Assembly (NCBI GenBank): GCA_004362315.1
Contig: SNWL01000003.1
Location: forward strand, 930,001 to 994,000
Direction: 5' to 3'
Origin: Mycobacterium sp. BK086
Lineage (GTDB): Bacteria; Actinomycetota; Actinomycetes; Mycobacteriales; Mycobacteriaceae
Length of the DNA stretch: 64,000 nucleotides
Shown here in pieces: positions 40,474 through 48,970 of this stretch (position 1 is the stretch's first letter; each line of letters opens with the position of its first letter). A program made the position numbers and the translations under genes. The notes under the pieces are model-generated. The model had not been told where the DNA came from and ran no database searches. It saw only the letters and a program-made list of their open reading frames with translations.

Positions 40474-41757
40474 GTGGGGCGTTCGCGCATGACGCCAAAG
40501 CTGGGCACGGGCAACGCCTACGACGACGGCACCCGGCGAACCGAGATATTGCAGACGGCGGCGTCGATCATCGCCACCTCCGGACTGCGGACCTCGCTGC
40601 AGGAAATCGCCGACGCGGCAGGCATTCTGCCCGGTAGCCTCTACCACCACTTCGACTCCAAAGAAGCGATCCTCGTCGAGCTGCTGCACCGCTACCACGA
40701 GGATCTCGATCGCATTGCGGCCGAGGCACAGACCAGACTGAACGACCCCACCTTTCGGCCGGCCTTCGACCAGATCGCCGAGCTGTCCACGGCGATCGCG
40801 CAGTGCGCGGTGACTCATCGCGCGGCGCTGCAGATGTCGTTCTACGAGGGCCCCAGCTCCAATCACGAGCTGACCACACTGGCGGCCAGACGCCCGACCG
40901 CGCTGCTTCAGTCGATGCTGGAGACCCTTCGCGCGGCGCGGTGGAGCGGCTACCTGCGATCCGATGTCGACCTGGCCGTGCTGGCCGAGCGGATCGTGCA
41001 GACGATGCTGCAGATCGGACTCGACGTGATCCGGGGTAACGCGGGACCGGACAAGTCCGCGGTGCTGCTGTGCCGAATCCTGCTGGAGGGCCTGGCCGCC
41101 GGTAGCCCCACCGACGAACAACTGGACGCCTCGGCGGCTTTCCACGCCGCCGATGCGGTCGTCCGGTCGTGGACCGACGACGCCGATGCCGAACCCGATG
41201 ACAAGGCCGCCCACGTACGAGCCGTCGCCAGAGCCGAATTCGGCAAGAAGGGCTATGAGGTCACCACCGTTCGTGACATCGCGTCGGCCGCCGGAATGGG
41301 CACGGGCACCGTCTACCGGCTGATCGGGTCGAAAGATCAACTGCTGGCCTCGATCATGCAGTCCTTCGGCGAGAAGGTCGCCATGGGCTGGTCCGAGGTG
41401 CTTGCGGCCGACTCCACGATCATCGAGAAGCTGGACGCATTGAGCTGGATCAACACCAATGCGATGGACCGCTTCGCCGACGAGTTCCGCATTCAGCTGG
41501 CGTGGATGCGCCAGTCTCCCCCGGACACCCCCAACCCCGGCTGGTTGTTCACCAAGCGGGTACGGCAGATGAAAAGCCTTCTGGCTGAAGGGATCAAGTC
41601 CGGCGAGATCGATATCGACTGCCCGTCGAACGATCTGCTGGCACGGTCGATCATCGGTGTCGGCTGGATACCCGAATCCATCCTTCGGGAGGTCGGCACC
41701 CGCGCGTCGCTGCTGTGTGTGCGGGACACGATGCTGCGCGGTGTGGTCGTGACGTGA
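40474..41757 (+). CDS. Tandem (double) TetR-family regulator
   Basis: A 427-residue protein with two complete TetR units. The first helix-turn-helix is at about residues 25-65 (SLQEIADAAGILPGSLYHHFDSKEAIL), the second at about 245-290 (VTTVRDIASAAGMGTGTVYRLIGSKDQLL), each followed by a helical ligand domain. Most TetR proteins are about 200 residues and dimerise, so this may act as a single-chain dimer, possibly with two ligand sites. The GTG at 40474 follows GGAGGA. It converges on the P450 operon, with a seven-base gap, and probably regulates it. Confidence 0.85.
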   Translation: MGRSRMTPKLGTGNAYDDGTRRTEILQTAASIIATSGLRTSLQEIADAAGILPGSLYHHFDSKEAILVELLHRYHEDLDRIAAEAQTRLNDPTFRPAFDQIAELSTAIAQCAVTHRAALQMSFYEGPSSNHELTTLAARRPTALLQSMLETLRAARWSGYLRSDVDLAVLAERIVQTMLQIGLDVIRGNAGPDKSAVLLCRILLEGLAAGSPTDEQLDASAAFHAADAVVRSWTDDADAEPDDKAAHVRAVARAEFGKKGYEVTTVRDIASAAGMGTGTVYRLIGSKDQLLASIMQSFGEKVAMGWSEVLAADSTIIEKLDALSWINTNAMDRFADEFRIQLAWMRQSPPDTPNPGWLFTKRVRQMKSLLAEGIKSGEIDIDCPSNDLLARSIIGVGWIPESILREVGTRASLLCVRDTMLRGVVVT

Positions 41758-41764
41758 CGGTCCG

Positions 41765-42979
41765 CTAGCTGGGATCGAACAGCACCGGCAGCGACGTCGG
41801 CGACCGGAACACCTGGCCGCGGATGTGCGGGTCGTCGCCGTCGGGGTCCATGCGCAGGTTGGGCAGCCGGTCGAGCAACAGGTTGACGGCAGTCCGCATC
41901 TCCAGCCGTGCCAGATGCATGCCGAGGCACACGTGTACGCCGTATCCCCAGCCGAGATTGCTGCGCGGCTCGCGGAACAGGTCGAACGTGTCCGGATCCG
42001 GCCAGCGGTCCTCCTGCCGGTTCGCCGCACCCAGCATCGGCATCACCGACGCGCCCGCGGGGATCGCCACCCCGCCGAGTTCGGTGTCACGGGTGGCGAC
42101 CCGAGTGATGGTGAGCAGCGGCGGATTCCACCGCACCCCTTCCTCGATCGCCGCAGGCAAGAGCGAGCGGTCGTTGCGCACCGCCTCCAGCTGAGCGGGA
42201 TCCGACAGCAGGGCGAACAGCAGATTACCCAGCGACCGGTAGGTGGTTTCCACGCCGGCGGGCAGCAGCAGACGCAGGAACGAGAAGATCTCCTCGTCGG
42301 CGAGCTTCTCGCCGTCGATCTCCGCGGCGGCCAGCAAGCTGATCAGATCATCCCGCGGTTCAGCCCGGCGGGCCTCTAGGATCGGCCGGTAGTACTCGAC
42401 CAGTGCGGCCGAGGCAGCAAGGCCGCGTTCGGGATTCATGATCCAGCTGAGTAGCGAGATCGACCAGCGCTGAAATTGCGGATAGTCCTCCTCGGGAAGG
42501 CCGAGCAGTCCGGCGATGATCCGGCTCGGGTAGGTGAACGTGAACTCCTTCACCAGATCCGCCTTGCCATTCGCGACGAACGAGTCGATCAGCTCGTTGC
42601 CCACCCGCGCGACCAACTCGTCCTGGAACCGGGCAAGTGACTTCTGCGAGAACGCTTTCGAGATCAACGCCCGCAACCGGCCGTGCACCGGCTCGTCCAT
42701 ACCCAGCATCACCCGCTCGCCCAGCACCGGGCCGAAGGCGGCGATGACGCCCGACGACGAGAACGTCTCGTTGTCGCGCAGCATCTGCTGCGCCTCCTCG
42801 AAGCGGTACACGATGAAAACAGGTAGACCGGCCTCTCCGGGCATCGCCGACCCTTCGATGCGCTGCACCGGCTCCTCCCGACGCAGCCGTGCCAGTTCCG
42901 GGAACGGGTCCCGCACATTGCCGGACACGACGTCGTCGAAGGAACCGAAGTCCTCGAGGTCGTCGAAAAGCTGTTCCAT
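41765..42979 (-). CDS. Cytochrome P450
   Basis: A 404-residue soluble bacterial P450. The heme cysteine is Cys351 in GYGVHVCLGMHLARLE; the I-helix oxygen-activation motif is PAGVETTYRS and the ExxR is in IEEGVRW. The I-helix has Glu-Thr where Asp-Thr is common, a known variation. Substrate unknown; the neighbourhood (SDRs, AveC-like protein) suggests a lipid, terpenoid or steroid-like molecule. Last gene of a five-gene operon; the start overlaps the upstream SDR stop by one base. No ferredoxin gene is adjacent. Confidence 0.93.
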   Translation of the reverse strand: MEQLFDDLEDFGSFDDVVSGNVRDPFPELARLRREEPVQRIEGSAMPGEAGLPVFIVYRFEEAQQMLRDNETFSSSGVIAAFGPVLGERVMLGMDEPVHGRLRALISKAFSQKSLARFQDELVARVGNELIDSFVANGKADLVKEFTFTYPSRIIAGLLGLPEEDYPQFQRWSISLLSWIMNPERGLAASAALVEYYRPILEARRAEPRDDLISLLAAAEIDGEKLADEEIFSFLRLLLPAGVETTYRSLGNLLFALLSDPAQLEAVRNDRSLLPAAIEEGVRWNPPLLTITRVATRDTELGGVAIPAGASVMPMLGAANRQEDRWPDPDTFDLFREPRSNLGWGYGVHVCLGMHLARLEMRTAVNLLLDRLPNLRMDPDGDDPHIRGQVFRSPTSLPVLFDPS

Positions 42980-43986
42980 TACTGCTCCTTCTGTTGCTGC
43001 GGTGGCTGTTTCGCAGCTGAACGTTTGGCGGCGGCCGCGACGAGGCGCTGCATCACCGGCTGCGGGATGACTTTCATGGCAAGCACCATGGCCCGCTGGG
43101 CCGCGGTCAGCGGAAACGCACCGCCACGCATCGAGCCTTGGCGAGGGATGCCGAGCACGATCCGTGACATATGGTGCATACCGGACGCTGGAAGAATTCT
43201 GTTGGACACCAACAACATCGATGCATCCGGACCGACGCCGTGGCGACGGAACGGACCGCTGTCGGCGAGTGCATTCACCAGTCCGTCGGCAAAGCGTTCC
43301 GGCGGTCTGGCAAGTTTCATCGCAAAGCGGCCACGGGTGTCCATCGTTTGGTGCAGCCGCGCGTAGGGGCCGCTGAAGTCGCGGTCATCCGTTGTCCCGG
43401 CGTCCGTGATGATCTCGGTGTCGTAGGTGCCGGTGATCAGCACAGTCACGCCGAGACCGAACGGCGCGATCTCGGCGGCCAACGATTCGCCCCAGCGTTC
43501 CATTGCCCCCTTGCTCGCGGAGTAGGGCGCGGTGGCGGGCTGCCCGCGTACCCCGGCCGAGCTGCACACCAGAACGATCCGGCCCTCCCCTGCTGCCCTC
43601 ATCGACGGCAGAAGCGCATTGGTCAGCACCACCGGACCGATCACGTGGGTGGCGAACATGCGTTGCCATAGCTCCACGTCCGTCTCTTCGGACATCCCGG
43701 CCGAAGAGATTCCGGCGTTGTGCACCACGGCGTACGGCGCACCGACCTGTTCTTCAATAGCCTTGGCGGCTGCCGAAACCGACGCATTGTCCATGAGGTC
43801 CAGCTGCACACCGATCAATCGGTCGTCGTCCTCACTCGCACCGGTCGCTTCGCGGAGTAAGGGCATGCCACGGTCGGGGGTGCGCATCGCGGCGACCACC
43901 CGCCAGCCTTCGCGGTACAGCCGCACCGCCGAGGCGAACCCCAAACCGCGGGCCGCGCCGGTGATGACGACGGTGCGATCACCCAT
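42979..43986 (-). CDS. Short-chain dehydrogenase/reductase
   Basis: A 335-residue SDR: cofactor motif TVVITGAARGLGFASA, VHNAGIS for the adenine-binding NAG, and the catalytic Ser with YSASKGAMERW (Tyr-x-x-x-Lys). The C-terminal extension of about 90 residues beyond the core is basic and Gln/Lys-rich at the end. Probably oxidises an alcohol or reduces a ketone made or used by the P450. It overlaps the AveC-like gene by eight bases and the P450 gene by one, so all three are coupled. Confidence 0.88.
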   Translation of the reverse strand: MGDRTVVITGAARGLGFASAVRLYREGWRVVAAMRTPDRGMPLLREATGASEDDDRLIGVQLDLMDNASVSAAAKAIEEQVGAPYAVVHNAGISSAGMSEETDVELWQRMFATHVIGPVVLTNALLPSMRAAGEGRIVLVCSSAGVRGQPATAPYSASKGAMERWGESLAAEIAPFGLGVTVLITGTYDTEIITDAGTTDDRDFSGPYARLHQTMDTRGRFAMKLARPPERFADGLVNALADSGPFRRHGVGPDASMLLVSNRILPASGMHHMSRIVLGIPRQGSMRGGAFPLTAAQRAMVLAMKVIPQPVMQRLVAAAAKRSAAKQPPQQQKEQ

Positions 43987-45109
43987 TGGCGTTCTCGGTT
44001 GCGCATCGGTTACTCGTCGAACCGAGTTCGACGTCGGTGTTTCGCGACGGCCCCTGCTGCCACGTGGACCACTTGCCTACCGAGTAAGGTCCTTGCGCTC
44101 CATTCGCCCGGTAATAACCCTGCGGGTCGTAGACCTTCGCTTCGGGATAGGGCCACGGACACGCCACCGAGGTGGCCGCGCCGCTGGCCTTGATCACCCA
44201 GAACCAGCCGCCGTAGACGAAATACGAGATGTTGATGATCGTGAACATCACGATGAACATGCCCAGCACCGGCTTCGTCGGGAAGAGCTTGGCCTTCGCG
44301 GCAAGCTTCTCGGCCACCGACTTTCCGGTGTCGTCGCGGTAGACGAGAATCGCCGCCGGGATCATCACGAACGTCACCGACAGTGACTCCCACAGCAGCG
44401 GGAACTGGAAAGTGCTGCCGGCGAACAGTGTTCCCCACGGAATCGCCTGTGAGTAGATGTAGAGCCCGGTCCAGACCAGGCTGATCTCCAGCATCGCGTC
44501 GAAGAGGAAACCGATGACCAATACCAGCAGTCCGAGGCTGATCAGCGGGTGCCGGCTGACGAATGACTCGGGACCCTTTCTGGCCTGCAGCTTGCGCAGG
44601 ATCCAGATCGCTGGGAAGTACGGGCCGAAATAGAAAGTCACATAACCGAACACGATGAAGGGCTCCACCGTCGGCGACATCATGATCAGGTACCAGGACT
44701 CCGGCCAATGCATCAGCGCCGGGTTGTACACCGCGTATGGCGACCAGTTCATGATCGGGTCCTGCCACACGATCAGCGTGGTGACCAGAACCATCATCAA
44801 CACCGGGCTGCCGGGGTTCTTGCGCCAACCGCGAATGAAGACGACGGTCAGCACCACGACCATGATCGCGGCGCCGATCTGCGGGACGAGCTGCCAATGG
44901 TCCCAACTGTTGAGGAAATCGACCGGACGAGGCCGGCCTTCGACATTCGGGTTCGCCACTCGCGGGTCGACAGCGGTGCGCCCGACCACGAGGAACAGTC
45001 CGAGGAAGCCGAGCCAGGCCAGCAGCGCGACCACCCGGCCCCAGTTCGGCCCCGTGCGCTTCGGCTCCACCGGCGGCGCCGGTTCGACAAGAGGTTCTTT
45101 CGTGGTCAT
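43979..45109 (-). CDS. AveC-like (spirocyclase-family) polytopic membrane protein
   Basis: A 376-residue protein with about seven membrane spans. It resembles the mycobacterial family annotated as spirocyclase AveC-like, named for the avermectin spiroketal enzyme; the annotation says little about function here. Conserved-looking polar motifs include WQDPIMNWSPYAVYNPALMHWPESWY and WFWVIKASGAA. It lies in the same operon as a CbbQ-type ATPase and is a possible client for it. Four bases separate it from the upstream binding-protein gene. Confidence 0.7.
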   Translation of the reverse strand: MTTKEPLVEPAPPVEPKRTGPNWGRVVALLAWLGFLGLFLVVGRTAVDPRVANPNVEGRPRPVDFLNSWDHWQLVPQIGAAIMVVVLTVVFIRGWRKNPGSPVLMMVLVTTLIVWQDPIMNWSPYAVYNPALMHWPESWYLIMMSPTVEPFIVFGYVTFYFGPYFPAIWILRKLQARKGPESFVSRHPLISLGLLVLVIGFLFDAMLEISLVWTGLYIYSQAIPWGTLFAGSTFQFPLLWESLSVTFVMIPAAILVYRDDTGKSVAEKLAAKAKLFPTKPVLGMFIVMFTIINISYFVYGGWFWVIKASGAATSVACPWPYPEAKVYDPQGYYRANGAQGPYSVGKWSTWQQGPSRNTDVELGSTSNRCATENANG

Positions 45110-45113
45110 CGAG

Positions 45114-46232
45114 TCAGCCTTCCTCTCCGAAACGATCGACCAAGTGCGAGTTCACCCCGTCGGCGTCGAGCGTGCGGGCCACCAGATACCCCGACCCCAT
45201 CCAGGCCCGTCGCGTCCACTTGCCAAGGGACACCCGGGTTCCCGGCGCACCGGAAGCCGCGGGCAGCATCTTCACGCGCTCCAGCGCCTCCTTCACGCCC
45301 CGTGGGCTGAGCGGATGCGCGTCGGCGAAGGCGCGCACCAGCGTGGCGGCCACGTCGTGATTGACGACAGTCACGCAATACTCGGGCCGACTCCCGTCAT
45401 AGCGCTGCGCGTAACGGTCCAGCCATGCCTGCCCGATCGGGTTGCCCTCGTCGTATTGGTCGACCCCGATCCAGCCCATGAAGGCGTTCCACATGATCGG
45501 GTTCACCCAGGCGTTCTGGAACGCGGTGGTGGTGAACCGTGGCGGATCCCATTCCAGCGCCTCCAGCACCGGGTTGATGAACACGATGCCGAAGCCAAAG
45601 CCCAGGTGCACAACGGCCTCGGCCTTCGCCTCGTGCAGCGCGCGGACGGCCCCGTCGATGTCCTGCGCTGTCTGCGCGATCGCAGCCTCGGCGACGATAC
45701 GAATACCCTTGCGGCGGCAGGCACTTCGAAGGTTCTTCAGATAGCTCTCGCCGATCAGGCTCTGTTCGACGAGCACGCCGATCTCGGTCAGCCCCCGCTT
45801 GGCAATCAGGTCGACGATGAAGATCGGCTCGTCGGTCATCGAGCCCTGAGGGAACGCGAAAGTCCATTCCCCGAGCCAGTCGTCGGTGCCCGTCACGCTG
45901 ATCGCGGGCACTTTGAAACGTTCCTCGATCGCCTCGCGCACCGGCACACAGTTGTCGGTGATGTTCGGCCCGAACACCACCAGGCAGCCCTCGTCGACGA
46001 GCTCGCCGTAGGCATCGATCACAGCCTTGACGCTGCCCTTGGGCAAGCCCTCGACTTCCTTGTAGATCATCTGAACCGGCCGGTCGATATAACCGTCGGC
46101 CATGGCTTCTTCGAAGACCAGCTCGAAGCACCGGGTGAACGACAACAGGAGTTCCTCGGGGAATCCGGGTGGCAGTGTGAAGTCCATCAGGTAGCCGACT
46201 TTGATCGGCTCGGCGGTGCTCTCGTAGGACAT
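45114..46232 (-). CDS. Periplasmic-binding-fold (Peripla_BP_6-like) protein without signal peptide
   Basis: A 372-residue type I periplasmic-binding-fold protein of the branched-chain amino acid/amide receptor class (KVGYLMDF at the start; GCLVVFGPNITDNCVPVREA; GVLVEQSLIGESYLKNLRSACRR). Transporter receptors of this class carry a signal peptide or lipobox; here the polar MSYESTAEPIKVGYL leads directly into the first beta strand, and no permease or ATPase of an ABC importer is near. I infer a cytoplasmic ligand sensor or chaperone for the operon, not a transport protein. Confidence 0.75.
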   Translation of the reverse strand: MSYESTAEPIKVGYLMDFTLPPGFPEELLLSFTRCFELVFEEAMADGYIDRPVQMIYKEVEGLPKGSVKAVIDAYGELVDEGCLVVFGPNITDNCVPVREAIEERFKVPAISVTGTDDWLGEWTFAFPQGSMTDEPIFIVDLIAKRGLTEIGVLVEQSLIGESYLKNLRSACRRKGIRIVAEAAIAQTAQDIDGAVRALHEAKAEAVVHLGFGFGIVFINPVLEALEWDPPRFTTTAFQNAWVNPIMWNAFMGWIGVDQYDEGNPIGQAWLDRYAQRYDGSRPEYCVTVVNHDVAATLVRAFADAHPLSPRGVKEALERVKMLPAASGAPGTRVSLGKWTRRAWMGSGYLVARTLDADGVNSHLVDRFGEEG

Positions 46233-46247
46233 GCGGTCTCCCGGTGG

Positions 46248-47084
46248 TCAGTTGGCTGCGGACAGGTAGACGTCGATCATTTCCGCGAGGCCACGGCCGA
46301 CGACGGCATCGTCGGTCAGCGGACCCGCGATCGCGGCCAGCGCCGCCTCGCGCATCGGCAACCCTTCGGCGATCAGCCGGCCGGCCGCGATCAGCACCCG
46401 GGTCGAGGCCACCTCGCGGAGCCCGCCGGTCTCCAGCCTGCGTACTGCCTGACCGAAGCGCACCAGCTCCGCGGCTACCGCCGGGTCCACGCCCGCTTCG
46501 TGAACCACGATGCCCTCCTCGACTTCCGGTGCGGGGAAACCGAATTCGATGGCGACCATGCGCTGCCGGGTGGAGTCCTTGAGATCCTTCAGGACACTTT
46601 GGTAGCCCGGGTTGTAGGACACCACGAGTCCGAAACCGGGTGCGGCGTCCAGTGTTACGCCGAGCCGCTCGATGGGCAGCTGACGGCGGTGGTCGGCGAG
46701 CGGATGCAGCACCACGGTGGTGTCCTGGCGGGCCTCCACCACCTCGTCGAGGTAGCAGATGGCACCGTCGCGCACCGCGCGGGTCAGCGGGCCGTCGACC
46801 CACACCGTCTCGTCGCCGCGCAACAGGTAGCGCCCGACCAGGTCGGCGGTGGTGAGATCGTCGTGGCACGCGACAGTGATGAGCGGACGACCGAGATCGT
46901 GGGCCATCGCCTCGACGAAGCGCGTCTTGCCGCACCCCGTGGGCCCCTTGAGTACCAGCGAAAGCCCTTGCCGATAAGCCGCCTTGAAGACGGTCTCCTC
47001 GTTTCCGACCGGTCGGTAGTAGGGGCGCTCACCCACAGGCAGGCATGCGGCCCCGTTCTGGCGCTCGAGCTTGTCCGCAACCAC
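46248..47084 (-). CDS. CbbQ/NirQ/NorQ-family AAA+ ATPase
   Basis: A 278-residue MoxR-group AAA+ protein very like CbbQ/NorQ: Walker A GPTGCGKTRFVEAMA at about residues 48-62, LVGRYLLRGDETVW, Walker B ICYLDEVVEARQD and the sensor region VVSYNPGYQSVLKDLK. With a VWA partner such ATPases activate or remodel metalloenzymes (RuBisCO by CbbQO, nitric oxide reductase by NorQD). No such client is encoded nearby, so the target is unknown. First gene of the operon that ends with the P450; the VWA gene lies just upstream on the same strand. Confidence 0.9.
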   Translation of the reverse strand: MVADKLERQNGAACLPVGERPYYRPVGNEETVFKAAYRQGLSLVLKGPTGCGKTRFVEAMAHDLGRPLITVACHDDLTTADLVGRYLLRGDETVWVDGPLTRAVRDGAICYLDEVVEARQDTTVVLHPLADHRRQLPIERLGVTLDAAPGFGLVVSYNPGYQSVLKDLKDSTRQRMVAIEFGFPAPEVEEGIVVHEAGVDPAVAAELVRFGQAVRRLETGGLREVASTRVLIAAGRLIAEGLPMREAALAAIAGPLTDDAVVGRGLAEMIDVYLSAAN

Positions 47085-47122
47085 TCAGTCTTTCCCTTCC
47101 CCGCGTCGCTGCGGTGTTTCGC

Positions 47123-47151
47123 AGCCTATCCGGAACAGATGTTTGTTTCAA
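47123..47151 (-). promoter_or_regulatory. Promoter of the ATPase-P450 operon with ATCTGTTCC element in the spacer
   Basis: On the minus strand TTGAAA (47146-47151), a 17-base spacer and TAGGCT (47123-47128) lie about 40 bases before the ATPase start. The spacer holds ATCTGTTCC (47132-47140), also found in the divergent promoter at 48872-48919. Confidence 0.6.
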
Positions 47152-47157
47152 GCATGG

Positions 47158-48834
47158 TCACGACACCTGCCGTCGGACTTCGGCGGCGCGGACCGCGGAC
47201 CGGAACAGCGGCCCGATCACGCCTGTGAGCTGCTCGGGACGGCCCACCATCGCGTATGCGGCACTGCCGAAGATGTCCCGGAGCGACGCCGAGTCGACGT
47301 TGGCGCCAACGGTCAGACATACACAGCCGGTGCCGCTGCGGCGGGCTTCGGTCAGCGCCCGGCGCGCATCGGCCGCGCCGTATCCGCGCTCGTATCCGTG
47401 GTCATAGGCGAGACCATCCGACACCACCACGAGCAGCCGCCGCGAGGTGCCACCGCGCTCCTCCAGCACCCGGGTCCCGTGCCGGATCGCCGCACCCAGC
47501 CGGGAGTACGCGGCGGGTTGCACGCTGTTGAGCCTGCGCATCACCCGGGTGTCCAGATGATCGTCCATCCGCTTGATCGGAATGATGTTCACCGCCGAGC
47601 GGCCCTGGGAGTTGTATCCATACAGCGCGACGCGATCACCGAGGTCGTTCAGCGCGACGACGAGGTTGGCCGCGGCAATCAGTTGCTGCTCGTGGACGGT
47701 CTTGCCCACGGTGCCGGCCTCGGCGGACGAGCCCGACACGTCGAGCAACACCAGTACCGACAGGTCCCGGCGACGACGCAGGCTGTCGAGGTAGACCGCC
47801 TCGTCCGGGACCGAACCGGCCCGCACCTCGACCCTCGCCGCGACGGCGGCATCGATGTCGATGTCATCGCCCTGGGACTGGCGATGCCGACGGTGCAGAC
47901 CCATGCCGAGGCGTGCCAGCGGCCGCCGGAATGCGATGGCATCGTCGATGGCGGGCGACGCGTCGGGCTTGATCCGCGGTTCGACTTCGCGCACGGTGCA
48001 CCAGTCGGGGCGGTACTTCTTCTGATCGACATCCCACTCGGGATAGGTCACCCCACTCACTGTGGGATCCGTTGCCTCCTCGGTGATCACCGAGGCGGTG
48101 GAGGCCACAGCGTGGCGGCCACGATTCGCCGAATTGACGCGATGGGTGGGCGAATCCGCTCCCGGCGGCCCGCCGCCTGAACTGCCCGCGCGCGTCGAGG
48201 ACAACAGCTTCTTGAACCACTTTCCGATGAAGCCGCCGCCACCGACGGGGCTACTGAACAGGTCCGGATCGTCATCGCCCGTTGGTAATTCGCCATCGTC
48301 GAGCTCGTCGAGTTCGCGGTTGCCCTGATTGCGCGGAACGTGGCCGATGGCGTCCTTGCCCACCGCTTTCGCGGCGCGCTCAGCGAGGTCGAGAATCTGC
48401 TTCGGCCGGATCACCCCGAACGACGCAGGCGCCTCCGCGACCGGCGCCGAACTCTTCGCAATCGCCAACGAGTCAGCAGCAGAGCGGCTTTGGCTCGCAC
48501 AGAGGTCAGCCGGCCATGCCAGAGCGGCGGGAAGAATGTCGGCGTTGGCCAGCACCGCGCGGCGCCCTTCGACCGCGAGATACCGCGTCGCAGTCTTTCT
48601 GCTCTTGGCGAGCTTCTTCACGATGCCGGCGTCGAGACTGCCCGCCGCGATCAGCGAGGCCTGAACGGCAATCGCCTCGATGATGGCGCGCGGCGAGGCC
48701 GACGGGTCGACGACGATGCTCTGCCCGTCGGTCCAGGGCGGCGAGCCGGACGCGCCGGGCGTGACGACTACCAGTTGCCCGGCGAAAGCCGACGCAGTCA
48801 CGGCCAGTCGGGTGAGCACATCGTCGTCAGTCAA
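47158..48834 (-). CDS. VWA-domain protein, partner of the CbbQ-type ATPase (NorD/CbbO-like)
   Basis: A 558-residue protein with a helical N-terminal half, an acidic/Gly-rich linker around residues 175-235 and a C-terminal von Willebrand A domain. The MIDAS metal motif DVSGSSA and the later VVSDGLAYDHGYE are present. CbbO and NorD have this design and bridge the ATPase ring to its client. A TTG start at 48834 is proposed because GGAGG lies six bases upstream; the longer ORF begins at a TTG without a site, inside the promoter. It stops 74 bases before the ATPase start, so the two may also be co-transcribed. Confidence 0.8.
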   Translation of the reverse strand: MTDDDVLTRLAVTASAFAGQLVVVTPGASGSPPWTDGQSIVVDPSASPRAIIEAIAVQASLIAAGSLDAGIVKKLAKSRKTATRYLAVEGRRAVLANADILPAALAWPADLCASQSRSAADSLAIAKSSAPVAEAPASFGVIRPKQILDLAERAAKAVGKDAIGHVPRNQGNRELDELDDGELPTGDDDPDLFSSPVGGGGFIGKWFKKLLSSTRAGSSGGGPPGADSPTHRVNSANRGRHAVASTASVITEEATDPTVSGVTYPEWDVDQKKYRPDWCTVREVEPRIKPDASPAIDDAIAFRRPLARLGMGLHRRHRQSQGDDIDIDAAVAARVEVRAGSVPDEAVYLDSLRRRRDLSVLVLLDVSGSSAEAGTVGKTVHEQQLIAAANLVVALNDLGDRVALYGYNSQGRSAVNIIPIKRMDDHLDTRVMRRLNSVQPAAYSRLGAAIRHGTRVLEERGGTSRRLLVVVSDGLAYDHGYERGYGAADARRALTEARRSGTGCVCLTVGANVDSASLRDIFGSAAYAMVGRPEQLTGVIGPLFRSAVRAAEVRRQVS

Positions 48835-48871
48835 CGAGCACCTCCACGCCTCCGGCCGTCCACGATCTTTG

Positions 48872-48919
48872 TTGACCAAATATCTGTTCCAACGTATGGT
48901 TCGAGCGGGCGGCCGTCAA
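48872..48919. promoter_or_regulatory. Overlapping divergent promoters sharing the ATCTGTTCC element
   Basis: Plus strand: TTGACC (48872-48877), 17-base spacer, TATGGT (48895-48900) toward the SDR gene. Minus strand: TTGACG (48914-48919), 17-base spacer, TACGTT (48891-48896) toward the VWA gene. The -10 boxes overlap, and ATCTGTTCC (48882-48890) lies inside one spacer and at the start region of the other. Confidence 0.6.
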
Positions 48920-48970
48920 CCGACCCTCTGGGCGGCCGCACCTAAGCACCGAATTGACAAGGGTGATGAC

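Noticed and set aside
44655..47228. Plus-strand ORF of 857 codons
   Set aside because: It lies antisense to the AveC-like, binding-fold and ATPase genes, which have clear family motifs; a GC-rich shadow frame with His/Arg/Gly bias and no recognisable domain.
46248..48834. ATPase-VWA pair considered as a RuBisCO activase (CbbQO) belonging to the Calvin-cycle genes on the right
   Set aside because: The motifs fit CbbQ but also NorQ equally; the pair is operonic with P450-cluster genes and several kilobases and an orientation change away from gap-pgk, with no RuBisCO in view.
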